64,000 nucleotides of DNA from Kitasatospora indigofera (GTDB lineage: Bacteria; Actinomycetota; Actinomycetes; Streptomycetales; Streptomycetaceae). The DNA lies in NCBI RefSeq assembly GCF_014655955.1, contig NZ_BNBO01000020.1:1-64000 (forward strand). Direction: 5' to 3'. Shown one piece after another: positions 1 through 8,693 of the stretch (positions within the stretch are counted from its first letter, which is position 1; each line of letters starts with the position of its first letter). Position numbers and translations under genes: made by a program. Below the pieces are notes generated by a model. That model made no database searches and had not been told where the DNA came from. It saw only the letters and a program-made list of their open reading frames with translations.

Positions 1-161
1 GCCGCACCCAACGCGACACCCGCACCCGCCCAACCGATCACCGCACGACGGCTGAGCGGGGCGGACCCGGCCCCGTCGCCCCGGGCCGCGCCGGCGGGCC
101 CCTGTCCGCTCTGCTGCTGTCCGGTCGACTGCTCCGACGGCTGCGCGCTCTCGGCGTCCAT
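1..161 (-). CDS. efeB: EfeB-like Tat-exported haem peroxidase, N-terminal fragment (truncated by window edge)
   Basis: Only the first ~53 codons are present, reading leftward off the window. The peptide begins MDAESAQPSEQ and carries a twin-arginine-like stretch, SRRAVIGWAGAG, at about residues 37-48, followed by the start of a hydrophobic segment. That is the expected export signal of EfeB, the deferrochelatase/DyP-type peroxidase of the EfeUOB iron system. The catalytic part is outside the window, so the assignment rests on the Tat signal plus its position 135 bp downstream of efeO on the same strand. Another Tat substrate is possible but less likely. Confidence 0.7.
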   Translation of the reverse strand, partial: MDAESAQPSEQSTGQQQSGQGPAGAARGDGAGSAPLSRRAVIGWAGAGVALGA

Positions 162-296
162 GACGGGCGGCCCTTCTCTGTGCTGACTCGCGGATGCCGT
201 GGCGGCCGCTGGGGCCGCCACGGCGGTGTGGTGGAGGGTGATCGGGTCGGGGCGGGCCGGAGGTCCGGCCGCCCCGGAGGCTGGGGGCGCCCAGGA

Positions 297-1442
297 CTAC
301 TTGACGACGACCGCGGCGGCGAGCTTGGAGAGCGGCTCGGCCAGTGCGTTGACCGCGTCCGAGAAGGCCTTGCGCTCGGCCTCGGTGACCTTGTCGTACG
401 AGGTGTAGGTGGCGTCGGCCTGCTTGTACTTCGCCAGCAGGGCCTGGAGGGCGGCGAACTCGCCGTCCAGGGTCTTGGAGAGCTCGGCGTCCTTCTCGGC
501 GGCGACGGGCTTCAGCAGCTCGTAGGCGTACTTGGCGCCCTCGACGTTGGCCGCGAAGTCGGACAGGTCGGTGTGGCTGTAGCGGTCCTCCTCGCCGGTG
601 ACCTTGCCGGTGGCGACCTCGTCCAGCAGCTCCTTGGCACCGTTGGCCATGCTGGTCGCGGTGATCTCGGCGGTGGGGACCTTCGTCTGCCAGTCCTTCA
701 GGTCCGTCACCAGCTGGTCGGCGAGCTTCTTGTCGGCGTCGGTGATCGCGCCGTCGGCCCAGAGCGACTTCTCCAGCTTGTGCCAGCCGGTCCACTCCTG
801 GCCGGCCTCCAGGCCGTCCTCACGGGTGTCGGTCTTCGGGTCGATGTCGCCGAAGCTCTCGGCCACCGGCTCGGTGCGCTCCCAGCCCACCCGCGAGGCC
901 GCGAACAGCGACTTGGCCTTCTCCAGGTCGCCGGCCTTGACCGCGTCCGCGAACTGCTGCACCACCGGGATCGTCGCGTCGGCCTGCTCCTGCGCGTACT
1001 TGCGGTAGGAGTCGACGGCGGCGGTCAGCCGGGGGTCGGTCGAGCCGGCCGCGGCGGAGGCGTCACCGGTGACGGTGATCTTCTGGCGGATGCCGTCGCC
1101 GACCATGCCCGGCTTGCAGGCGATCTCGTACTCGCCGGCCTTGATCTCGGCGGCGATGGTGGCCTTGGTGCCCGGGCCGATGTTCTCCCGCTCGGTGACG
1201 ATCTTGTCGCCCGCGGCGTAGACGTAGACCTCGGTGGACTTCGAGCCCTTGTTCTGGACCTCGATGCTGACGTGCCCGGCCGGGAAGGACGTCCGGGACA
1301 CCTCGCACGCGCTGTCCGAGGCGGTCACCTGCACGGCGTCGGCGGACGACTTGTCGTCCTTCTTCTGCGAACAGCCGGTCAGCACGGCCGCCGCGACGGC
1401 GAGGGTGAGCAGCGAGGCTGCAGTCGAACGACGGGCGGACAT
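297..1442 (-). CDS. efeO: EfeO-type iron uptake lipoprotein (cupredoxin + imelysin/M75 domains)
   Basis: 381 residues. A lipoprotein signal ends in the lipobox LTGC (lipidated Cys24). Residues ~38-126 form a cupredoxin-like domain. From ~135 to the end runs the imelysin-like (M75) helical domain with the characteristic GWHKLEK metal-site motif at 220-225 (HxxE). EfeO captures iron at the outer face of the membrane for the EfeU permease and works with EfeB. The start is supported by GGAG just upstream. An iron box lies about 80 bp upstream, so iron-dependent repression is likely. No EfeU permease gene is found next to it; the gene upstream is an ABC ATPase instead. Confidence 0.93.
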   Translation of the reverse strand: MSARRSTAASLLTLAVAAAVLTGCSQKKDDKSSADAVQVTASDSACEVSRTSFPAGHVSIEVQNKGSKSTEVYVYAAGDKIVTERENIGPGTKATIAAEIKAGEYEIACKPGMVGDGIRQKITVTGDASAAAGSTDPRLTAAVDSYRKYAQEQADATIPVVQQFADAVKAGDLEKAKSLFAASRVGWERTEPVAESFGDIDPKTDTREDGLEAGQEWTGWHKLEKSLWADGAITDADKKLADQLVTDLKDWQTKVPTAEITATSMANGAKELLDEVATGKVTGEEDRYSHTDLSDFAANVEGAKYAYELLKPVAAEKDAELSKTLDGEFAALQALLAKYKQADATYTSYDKVTEAERKAFSDAVNALAEPLSKLAAAVVVK

Positions 1443-1523
1443 GAGGGCTCCACGGGAAGGCAGGCTAATGCGGGCAGGGCGAGGCGGAGGAGACGGAACC
1501 GGCGGTACCGGCGCCCCCTCGAC

Positions 1524-1542
1524 TTAGCTGAGGCATACCTTA
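1524..1542 (-). promoter_or_regulatory. Iron box (DmdR1/DtxR-like operator) upstream of efeO
   Basis: TTAGCTGAGGCATACCTTA matches the actinomycete iron-box consensus TTAGGTTAGGCTCACCTAA at 14 of 19 positions, as recalled. It sits ~80 bp upstream of the efeO start, in the otherwise featureless 313-bp stretch 1443-1755. Its position fits repression of efeO-efeB when iron is plentiful. Confidence 0.72.
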
Positions 1543-1755
1543 GGGAATATCGATTTGTCCGTCTACACCAGCCCCCACCTCTCCGACATGCGGACATGCC
1601 GGTGAGACGGGCACCGCTGTACGGGAATCACCCCGCAGGCCCGGCCGGCCCCGCCGCCGGGCCGGCTCCGGCCGCCGCCACCGCGCCCCGGCGCTCAGCC
1701 CCGGTGTGCCCGCTCGCCGCCGGGGCGCTTCGGCCCGGCGCCGCCGGTCGTCGCC

Positions 1756-2610
1756 TCAGGCACCGGCGCGCCCCTGCGGCTCGGGCCACGGCCCCGCCCG
1801 GCGGGCCGCCGCGCGGGCCGTCCAGCGGCCCTCGTGCCGGGTGATCCTGATCGGGTGCGCGAAGCAGTCGCTGATCAGCTCGGTGGTGATGACGTCGTCG
1901 ACCTTGCCGGCGGCGACGCACTCGCCGTCCCGCAGCAGCAGGGCGTGCGTGGTGCTCTCCGGCAGCTCCTCCAGGTGGTGCGTCACCAGCACGCTGGCCA
2001 GTTCGGGGTGCTGGTGCCGGAGCAGGTCGAGGCTGTCGAGCAGTTGCTCCCGGGCCGTCAGATCCAGTCCGGTGGCGGGCTCGTCGAGCAGCAGCAGGCG
2101 CGGCCGGGGCATCAGCGCGCGGGCGATCAAGGTCCGGCCGCGCTCGCCCTGGGAGAGGGTCGGCCAGGTGGCCGCCGCCATCGCGGCGATGCCGAGGGTG
2201 TCCATCACCTGGTCGGCCCGGGCCTGCTCGGCGGCGGTCGGCGACTTCTGCAGGTCCGGCTCGATGCTGTTGCCGAGGCCGGTGAGGACGACCTCCCGGA
2301 CGGTCAGCGGCGAGCGCAGCGGGTGCCGCGGGTTGACGTGCCCGAGGTAGGCGCGCAGGTCCCGGATGTCGACCCGGCCGAGCCGCCGTCCCAGCACGTC
2401 CACCTCGCCCCGGGTGGGGTGCGAGACGGCCCCGAGCAGGGCGAGCAGGGTGCTCTTGCCGGCACCGTTGGCGCCGAGCAGGGCCCAGTGCTCGCCCGGC
2501 TCGACCGTCAGCGAGATCCCGCGCAGCAGGTACCGGCCGTCGCGCACCACGTCCACCTCCCGGGTGCGCAGCAGCGGGCCGTCGGACAGCGGGGACGCGG
2601 ACAGACTCAT
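1756..2610 (-). CDS. ABC transporter ATP-binding protein (orphan)
   Basis: 284 residues from the ATG at 2610, chosen over an upstream in-frame start at 2676 because GGAG lies 8 nt before it and the longer N-terminus looks like non-coding Arg/Pro-rich sequence. Walker A is GANGAGKST; the signature is degenerate (LSQGERGR); Walker B is LLLLDEPATGLD, followed by the switch His in LVTHH. No permease or binding protein is adjacent, so it may serve a distant transporter. The nearby iron genes make an iron-related role conceivable, but the sequence does not show it. Confidence 0.85.
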   Translation of the reverse strand: MSLSASPLSDGPLLRTREVDVVRDGRYLLRGISLTVEPGEHWALLGANGAGKSTLLALLGAVSHPTRGEVDVLGRRLGRVDIRDLRAYLGHVNPRHPLRSPLTVREVVLTGLGNSIEPDLQKSPTAAEQARADQVMDTLGIAAMAAATWPTLSQGERGRTLIARALMPRPRLLLLDEPATGLDLTAREQLLDSLDLLRHQHPELASVLVTHHLEELPESTTHALLLRDGECVAAGKVDDVITTELISDCFAHPIRITRHEGRWTARAAARRAGPWPEPQGRAGA

Positions 2611-2911
2611 GGGGTGCACTCCTGGGCGGGCGGACTTCCGGGACACCGGACGACGGCGGGCCTGCCGGAGCGGCATGGTGACGGTGCGTCAGAGCTGTTC
2701 CGCGCGGGCGGGCCCGGGTGTGGCGGCCTCGCGCGGCTCGGGGCCGGTCGTCCGCGTGCAGACTAGCAAGCCCGCCCGGCCCGCCGGCGGCGGGCCCGCG
2801 CCCGGCGGCGGCCGGCCGGGGTGCCGGCCTGGTACGCGGCCGCCACGGCGGGCAGTATCAGGGCAGTCGCGCGGTGGGTTGCGCGGCGTGGAGCAGCGAG
2901 GGGGACGGAAC

Positions 2912-5203
2912 GTGGGCGCTGGATCGAACGACGGTGGCGGGACGGGCGGAACGGGCGGACCGGGGGGTACGGGGCACCACCTGCTGGATCCGGGCCCGGA
3001 GTCACCGGAAGGAACGGGCGGGGAGACGGGCATCCACCAGCTCTTCGAGCGGCACGCCCGGCGGGCGCCCGGCGCGGAGGCCCTCCGCTTCGGCGATCAG
3101 CGGCTGACGTACGGCGAGTTGGAGGCCCGGGCGAACCGGCTGGCCCGCCACCTGGTGGCCACCGGGCTGGCGCCGGGCGGACTGGCCGCCGTGTCGATGG
3201 GACGCGGACCGGACATCCTGGTGGCGCTGCTCGCGGTGCTCAAGGCCGGCGGCGCGTACCTGCCGCTGGAGCCGGGCAGCCCCGACCCGCTGCTGCGGCG
3301 GATCCTCGCCGAGGCAGCCCCCGCGGTGGTGGTGACGCACGAGAGCCACCGGGTGCGGCTGGCCGACGCGACCACGGGCGCCGTCGTCTGCCTGGACTCG
3401 GCCGCCGGGGCGATCGCCGCCCGCTCCGCCGAGCCGCTGCCGGCCCCCGCCGGCGCGGGCCTGGCCTGCGTGGTCTTCACCTCCGGCTCGACCGGTGAGC
3501 CCAAGGGCGCGATGATCGAGCACCGCTCCCTGCTCGCCGCCTGCCGGGCCTGGCAGCAGGTCTACGGCCTGGCCCCCGAGGACCGGATCCTGCAGAGCGC
3601 CACCCTTGAGTTCGACGTCTTCACCGGCGACTGGGTGCGCGCGCTCTGCTCCGGCGCCACGCTGGTGATGGCCCGGCGCAACTTCACCCTGGACCGCACC
3701 GCCGGCATCGAGGAGCTGGCCGGGCTGGCGGTCGCCGAGGGCGTCACCGTCCTGGAGCTCAACCTCCACAACGCCCGGCGCCTGCACGCCCATCTGCGAT
3801 CGGCCGCCGGGCGTCCCGGCCTGCCGGGCGTCCGGCTGCTGACGGTCGGCGCCGACAGGTGGTACCTCGACGAGCAGGTGGCGCTGCAGGAGCTGCTCGG
3901 ACCGGACGTCCGGCTGCTCAACGTGTACGGCACCGCCGAGGCCTGCGTGGACAGCGCCTGGTTCGACGCCCGCGTCCACGCACCCGCCGAACCGGACGGC
4001 CCCGGCGCCGACTCCGGTGGCACCGACCCGGGCGGCGACGACTCCGCCGGCGCGGATGCCACCGACGGCGGGGCCCCGCGCCGCCGGTCACTGATCGGCG
4101 TCCCGTTCCCCGGCACCCGGCTCTACGTGCTCGGCCCCGACGGCCGGCCGCTGCCGCCCGGGCACGGCCCGGTGCCCGGCGAGATCGCGATCGGCGGGGC
4201 CGGCGTCGGCCCCGGCTACCTGAACCGGCCCGGGCCGACCGCCGAGCGCTTCCGCGCCGCCGACTTCGACCCGGACGGCCGGATCCACCTCACCGGCGAC
4301 CTGGGCCGGCTGCGCCCGGACGGCCTGCTCGAATTCGTCTGCCGCGCCGACGGATTCGCGGGCGGCCCGGCCCACGCCGCGGCGGCGGCCGAGACCGAGG
4401 CCGTCCTGGGCGCCCACCCCGGGGTCGCGGAGTGCCTGGTCGCCGAGGTCGAGACCGCCCCGGGACGACGGGCCCTGGTGGCGTACGTGGTCGCGTCCGG
4501 CGAAGGGGCCGACAGCTGGACGCTCGCCGCCCACCTGCGCGGGCGGTTGCCCCTGGCCCGACTGCCGGAGGCGGTCGTCCTGCTGCCGTCGCTGCCCCGC
4601 ACCCGGGCCGGCAAGCCCGACCGGCGGGCGCTGCCGTTGCCGGCGCCGGACGACCACGCCGCCGGGCCCGCCCTGCCCGGCCCCCGGTCGGCGAAGGGGG
4701 GCCGTCCGGCCAGGTCCGCCGGCGGCAAGGCGGGCGGCCGGCCGGGCGCCGGCGAGCCGCCCTCCCCGGGGGCACAGTGGCTGGCCGGGTCCTGCCTGGC
4801 GGTGGCCGTCGGTCTCCTCGCGACCCTGGCGACCCTCGTCCTGTTCCCCGGCTCCACCGATGTGCGCGGCATCCCCTCGCCCTGGTCGGGCCTGCTCCGG
4901 CTGCTGCACGTCTGCGAGTGCCTGTCGTTCGGGGCGGGTGTGGTCGTGCTGCTCGCAGGCCGGCCGGCGGTCCGCCGCCTGGGCCGCCCGCGGATGCTGA
5001 CGACAGCGGCCCATCTGTCCCTGGTCTGGCTGCTCGCCGCCTGGTGGCCGCAGGACAACCTCTACCGGACGAGCCGGGACGGCGACTGGCCCCGCCAGGT
5101 CACCCTGGTCTACACGTTCAACGTGACGCTGATGCTCGCCGCGCTGGTCCTCGTACGGTTCGTCACCTGGCGCCCGAGGCCGGCCCGCGACGGGAGGGGG
5201 TGA
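2912..5203 (+). CDS. NRPS-like adenylation enzyme fused to a C-terminal membrane domain
   Basis: 763 residues from the GTG at 2912, which has a GAGGGGG Shine-Dalgarno; GTG at 2888 is an alternative. Residues ~30-570 are an AMP-forming adenylation domain: A3-type FTSGSTGEPKG, A5-type NVYGTAEA, A7-type LTGDLGRL, and an A10-type Lys in RTRAGKPDRR. The A8 region is degenerate and the subdomain hinge is Ala-rich. No carrier (PCP) domain or Ser attachment motif follows. Instead, after a Gly/Pro-rich linker, the last ~150 residues contain about four hydrophobic helices ending LVRFVTWRP. A low-complexity Asp/Gly insert lies between A5 and A6. It probably activates an amino acid or similar acid at the membrane; the substrate is unknown. 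Confidence 0.82.
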   Translation: MGAGSNDGGGTGGTGGPGGTGHHLLDPGPESPEGTGGETGIHQLFERHARRAPGAEALRFGDQRLTYGELEARANRLARHLVATGLAPGGLAAVSMGRGPDILVALLAVLKAGGAYLPLEPGSPDPLLRRILAEAAPAVVVTHESHRVRLADATTGAVVCLDSAAGAIAARSAEPLPAPAGAGLACVVFTSGSTGEPKGAMIEHRSLLAACRAWQQVYGLAPEDRILQSATLEFDVFTGDWVRALCSGATLVMARRNFTLDRTAGIEELAGLAVAEGVTVLELNLHNARRLHAHLRSAAGRPGLPGVRLLTVGADRWYLDEQVALQELLGPDVRLLNVYGTAEACVDSAWFDARVHAPAEPDGPGADSGGTDPGGDDSAGADATDGGAPRRRSLIGVPFPGTRLYVLGPDGRPLPPGHGPVPGEIAIGGAGVGPGYLNRPGPTAERFRAADFDPDGRIHLTGDLGRLRPDGLLEFVCRADGFAGGPAHAAAAAETEAVLGAHPGVAECLVAEVETAPGRRALVAYVVASGEGADSWTLAAHLRGRLPLARLPEAVVLLPSLPRTRAGKPDRRALPLPAPDDHAAGPALPGPRSAKGGRPARSAGGKAGGRPGAGEPPSPGAQWLAGSCLAVAVGLLATLATLVLFPGSTDVRGIPSPWSGLLRLLHVCECLSFGAGVVVLLAGRPAVRRLGRPRMLTTAAHLSLVWLLAAWWPQDNLYRTSRDGDWPRQVTLVYTFNVTLMLAALVLVRFVTWRPRPARDGRG

Positions 5204-5239
5204 CGCCCGGCCCTGGGCCGGCGGCGTCCTGGTCCGCCC

Positions 5240-5264
5240 GGCCCCGGGCCCGCCTCCCGGGGCC
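5240..5264. terminator. Hairpin between convergent genes
   Basis: Nine-bp perfect stem GGCCCCGGG/CCCGGGGCC with a 7-nt loop, in the 75-bp gap between the convergent adenylation-enzyme and ATP-grasp genes. It could terminate both. Confidence 0.5.
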
Positions 5265-5278
5265 GGCCCGGCCGGGGC

Positions 5279-6742
5279 CTACCTCACCAGCGCGTCGAAG
5301 AGACCGCCGAGGGCCTGGTTGGCGGCCCGGACGAGGGACTCCGCCGCGTCCAGCGAGTCGGTGTCCCGGGCGGCGAGCGCGAGCCCGACCGAGGGCAGCT
5401 CCTGGTAGCTCGCGGTCGGCACCAGCGGCAGCACGGTCACCCCGAGCCGCCCGCAGCGCGCCCGCAGCCCCTCGACATGGTCGAACAGCAGCTGTTGGGA
5501 GAGCCGGGCGCCGAGCGGCAGCCCGTCCAGGGTCCGCACCAGGTGCCCCGGGCCGCGGACTTCGTCCAGTCGCGCCTTCAGGACGAAAGCGACCGCCGGG
5601 CCGGTCAGCCGCAGGTTGATCTCGGTCGGGGCGAGCCGCAGGGCGCGGTCGGTGACGAAGTCGACGTCGAACCAACCCCGGTAGCCCTCGGCCGCGAGCA
5701 CGCGGCCCACCGCGAGCCCGAACGCCTCGGCCGCCCGGGCCGGGCCCTCGGGCAGCAGGCGGGGGCCGACGGTCACGCCCTGGTAGTGCGTCCCGTCGAC
5801 CGCCATCACCCCGGCGCCGACCGGGTGGACGGCGCCGTCCGGGCCGACCACCGCGTCGAAGGTGAGGTCGCGCAGCCGGCCGGCGCCCTCGATGTACTCC
5901 TCCAGCAGCAGGCCGCCGCCGGGGGCCAGCACCTCCTCGGCGGTGAGCCGGCGCAGCAGCGCCCTGGCCCCGCCGGCCTCGGCGACCTGGCGCGGGGTCA
6001 CCACGGTGGTGCCGTAACCGCCCACCCCGTGCGGCGACTTCAGTACGGTGGTGGCGCCGCGCGCCGCCCGGGCGGCGATCCGGCGGGCCGCCCGGCGCGG
6101 GCCGTCCGGATGCTCCTGCCGCGGGACGACGATCCCGGGGTGGTCGGGCGCGATCGCCGCGAACAGCTCGTGCGAGGCCGCCTTGGACTCGTAGCGCCGG
6201 GTGGCCGCGAGCGCCCCCGCGGCCCCGGTGGGAGCGGCGGGGCCTATGACCGGGCCAGGGACGGCCGCACCGGGGAGGGCCGCGCCGGGGAGGGCCGCGC
6301 CGGGGAGGGCCGCGCCGGCCGGGCCGAACAGGTCGAGCAGACCGGCCGTCAGGCCCCAGGGCAGGACGGGATGCCCGGCGGAGGCGATCCGGGCCAGCAG
6401 CGCGGGTCGGGCGCGGAGCGCGTCGGCCAGGCCGGGGCCGTTGTCGGCGCCGGCGGCCAGCCCGCTGTGCAGCTCGACCCGCCCCCACGCCAACTCCGCT
6501 GCCAGCAGCTCGATCCACGCGTCCTCGACGTGGTGCGGCAGCAGGATCACGGCCGGCTCGGGGCTGTAGCAGACCGCCATCGACGCGTAGTGGTGGCCCT
6601 GGATCCGGCGTCGCCCGGCCTGGCCTGCGTCCAGGCCGGGTGCGAGGAACTGGGCGTTGAAGTCCGCCACGTTGCCGATGTGCACGGCCGGCCGCCCGCC
6701 CGCCAAGGCGCCCCGCCAGCCGTCCCGCTGCTGCTCCCCCAT
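5279..6742 (-). CDS. PreATP-grasp/ATP-grasp ligase family protein (PGM1-like)
   Basis: 487 residues. The N-terminal ~200 residues resemble a pre-ATP-grasp domain (GHHYASMAVCYSPEP). The ATP-grasp fold follows: TTVLKSPHGVGGYGTTVV (nucleotide loop), LLLEEYIEG, and the metal-binding WFDVDFVTD...APTEINLRLTG. Such enzymes form amide bonds via an acyl-phosphate, some of them in peptide natural products (PGM1 in pheganomycin). Between the two parts lies a pentapeptide repeat (PGAAL) encoded by a 15-bp DNA repeat. It is convergent with the adenylation/membrane gene, so the two may contribute to one small pathway, which is inference. No convincing Shine-Dalgarno supports the ATG at 6742. Confidence 0.78.
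   Translation of the reverse strand: MGEQQRDGWRGALAGGRPAVHIGNVADFNAQFLAPGLDAGQAGRRRIQGHHYASMAVCYSPEPAVILLPHHVEDAWIELLAAELAWGRVELHSGLAAGADNGPGLADALRARPALLARIASAGHPVLPWGLTAGLLDLFGPAGAALPGAALPGAALPGAAVPGPVIGPAAPTGAAGALAATRRYESKAASHELFAAIAPDHPGIVVPRQEHPDGPRRAARRIAARAARGATTVLKSPHGVGGYGTTVVTPRQVAEAGGARALLRRLTAEEVLAPGGGLLLEEYIEGAGRLRDLTFDAVVGPDGAVHPVGAGVMAVDGTHYQGVTVGPRLLPEGPARAAEAFGLAVGRVLAAEGYRGWFDVDFVTDRALRLAPTEINLRLTGPAVAFVLKARLDEVRGPGHLVRTLDGLPLGARLSQQLLFDHVEGLRARCGRLGVTVLPLVPTASYQELPSVGLALAARDTDSLDAAESLVRAANQALGGLFDALVR
6267..6311. repeat. In-frame 15-bp tandem repeat (3 copies)
   Basis: Three near-identical 15-bp units (unit GCGCCGGGGAGGGCC on the plus strand) inside the ATP-grasp gene, encoding Pro-Gly-Ala-Ala-Leu repeats in a linker. 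Likely a length-variable spacer. Confidence 0.75.
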
Positions 6743-6893
6743 CCCCCGAGCCTACGGCCCGGCGCCGCCGCTCCGCAGGCGGACGGGCCGCAGGGTGGAC
6801 CGGCAGTGCCGAAGGGGCGGCGGCGAACAGCCGGCGGCGCACGGGCGTACGGGCAGGCCGACGGGGGCCGGCCGGGGCCGTGCACGGGCGGGC

Positions 6894-7271
6894 TCAGCCG
6901 GTGGTGTACTCCACGGCGACGGTCAGCACCACCAGGCCGGCGAAGACCGCGGCCAGGACGCGGTGCCCGGTGGCGGCCAGGGCGAGCGGGGCGGTGCCGA
7001 GGACCAGCAGCTTGATGACGATCCGGGCGGCGGTCGGCAGCGGGAACGTCGGCCCGCCGGCCGCCAGGAACAGCCCCCAGACGGTGGCGGCGAGCGCCGG
7101 CGCGCCGACCGCGAGCACGATCTTGACGAGGGTGCTGCCGCCCGTCCGCACCCCCCAGTAGCAGAGGGCCGCCAGCAGGCCGATCTCCAGGGCGAAGGCC
7201 ACCCCCGCGTTCACGACGGTCAGCGGGGTCCAGACCCGCCCGGGGTCCGCCCCGGGGCCTGCTGTCGGCAC
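6894..7271 (-). CDS. YrdB family (DUF2568) small membrane protein
   Basis: 125 residues from the GTG at 7271, preceded by an AGGGGAAGG stretch; an in-frame ATG at 7379 would add a Pro/Gly-rich leader. Four hydrophobic segments are visible (NAGVAFALEIGLLAALCYWGV; IVLAVGAPALAATVWGLFL; IKLLVLGTAPLALAATG; VLAAVFAGLVVLTVAVEY). The pattern, including the xxGGP segment after helix 2, fits the YrdB/DUF2568 family of unknown function. It appears monocistronic. Confidence 0.72.
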   Translation of the reverse strand: MPTAGPGADPGRVWTPLTVVNAGVAFALEIGLLAALCYWGVRTGGSTLVKIVLAVGAPALAATVWGLFLAAGGPTFPLPTAARIVIKLLVLGTAPLALAATGHRVLAAVFAGLVVLTVAVEYTTG

Positions 7272-7456
7272 GTCTGGTCCGCCTTCCCCTGGGGGCTCAC
7301 CGGGCGGCGGCCCGCCGCTCCAGGCGGGAGTCTGGCAGTCGGGTGCCTCCGTGGCAACCGAGTTGACGCTCCGAAGCATCGGCCCACGGGCGCCGGCCCC
7401 GGACGGAAGCACCGGGCCGGACGCGAGGGGGTCGAAGGGTTCAGGTCGTGAGGGCT

Positions 7457-7687
7457 TCAGGCCTCACCGGGGTGCCAGGCCGGCCACTCCCAGGGGCGGT
7501 CCTCCCAGTGCACCCGGACCGGGTCGTGCGGGTCGAGGTCGGGGAAGAGCTGGTGCAGGCGTGGCTCGAACTCCTCGGGCGCGAGCGGCTCCCAGCCGGC
7601 GCCCTCGAAGTGGACCAGCCGGTAGCGGCTGTCGGTCCGGAACCCGGCGATCTCGACCAGCGGTTTCTGAGGGGTGTCGGTGCTCAT
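7457..7687 (-). CDS. Small conserved hypothetical protein
   Basis: 76 residues, MSTDTPQKPLVEIAG through RPWEWPAWHPGEA. It is acidic and rich in Trp, His and Pro near the C-terminus, with no membrane segment or known motif. Codon positions show the GC bias of real genes. No Shine-Dalgarno precedes the ATG, so it may be translated from a short or absent leader. I do not recognise the family. Confidence 0.6.
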   Translation of the reverse strand: MSTDTPQKPLVEIAGFRTDSRYRLVHFEGAGWEPLAPEEFEPRLHQLFPDLDPHDPVRVHWEDRPWEWPAWHPGEA

Positions 7688-7927
7688 GGGTCAAGGATGT
7701 GGCGGACCGCGGGCCTTCGCACCCGGCCCGCACCCGTTCGGTCCTCCCACGCCCGCCCCGGCGGCCCCGACCCGCCGCCCACCACGCCACCGCCCCCGTC
7801 GGCCGCCGCGCCACAAGCGCCGCCGCCCCCGTCGCCCGGTCCGGCGTCGCCAAGTCATGTCCGGCACGCCCCGCGCTCGTTGAACAGGGTGACGGGCCGC
7901 GCGGGCCCGCACGGGAGGACGAGCGCG

Positions 7928-8620
7928 ATGGACGACCGGCGGTACGACGGGCAGCCCGGCCGGCAGTACGCCCCCCAGGACGGGCGGGAGCGGGACCGGC
8001 CGCCGGAGCACCGGCCGGAGGGACCGCCGGCCGCGGCGGAGCCGGCCCGGGTGCGGCGCCGGTGGCTGGTGGCGCTGCCCACCTCCGGGGTGCTGGTGGT
8101 GATGGCGGCCGTACTGGTGATGTGCGGCCCGGGCGCGCCGGGCGAGGGCGACGGGCCCGCCCGGCTGTCGGGGCCCTCCGCCGGCCCGGCCGGGCCGAGC
8201 CCGGCGCCGCTGCCGCCACCGCCCTGGGGCGCCCTGCCGACCCCGGCGCCCGTCCCGGCCACGGCCCCCGCCGCCGCGCCGGTGGCGGCCCCCGCGCCGG
8301 ACCCGGCCCCCCAGGACGGCGCGGCCCAGGACGGCACGACCGACGGGACGGAGGCCGGGCCGCCCGCCGCGGACGCACCCGGCGGGAGCGACGGGAGCGC
8401 CGGCCGGGGTGGCGGTGCAGGCGGCACGGGCCCCGCCCCGCACCGCCCGGCCCGTCCGAAGGCCTCCCGGGCACCCGCCCCGCAGCAGGCGCCCGCCCCT
8501 GCCCCCGGCCCGGCGGCGCCGCCCGGCGCCCAAGCGCTCTGTGCGAAGGCCGAGGAGCTGGGCCGGTGGCCGGCCGGCTCGGCGCAGGCCGCGATGTGCC
8601 GTGGCCTGTACGGCGGTTGA
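7928..8620 (+). CDS. Single-pass membrane protein with Pro/Ala-rich extracellular region
   Basis: 230 residues from the ATG at 7928, preceded by GGGAGG. A hydrophilic Arg/Pro-rich N-terminus (~40 residues) is followed by one transmembrane helix (WLVALPTSGVLVVMAAVLVMC). A ~130-residue Pro/Ala/Gly-rich low-complexity stretch follows, then a short ordered C-terminus (LCAKAEELGRWPAGSAQAAMCRGLYGG) with two Cys that could pair. This C-terminal Cys-containing motif recurs in actinomycete surface proteins of unknown function. No function assigned. Confidence 0.68.
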   Translation: MDDRRYDGQPGRQYAPQDGRERDRPPEHRPEGPPAAAEPARVRRRWLVALPTSGVLVVMAAVLVMCGPGAPGEGDGPARLSGPSAGPAGPSPAPLPPPPWGALPTPAPVPATAPAAAPVAAPAPDPAPQDGAAQDGTTDGTEAGPPAADAPGGSDGSAGRGGGAGGTGPAPHRPARPKASRAPAPQQAPAPAPGPAAPPGAQALCAKAEELGRWPAGSAQAAMCRGLYGG

Positions 8621-8631
8621 GGCGGCGCGCG

Positions 8632-8693
8632 ACGGTCGGCGGCCGGCGCTCGAAGCGCCCGGCCAGGGGCCCCGGGGCCGGCCGCCGTACCGT
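8632..8693. terminator. Large hairpin between convergent genes
   Basis: CGGCGGCCGGC (8637-8647) pairs perfectly with 8677-8687. The flanking ACGGT/ACCGT extends the stem past a single-base bulge. It fills the 72-bp gap between convergent genes and abuts the acyltransferase stop codon. Confidence 0.5.
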
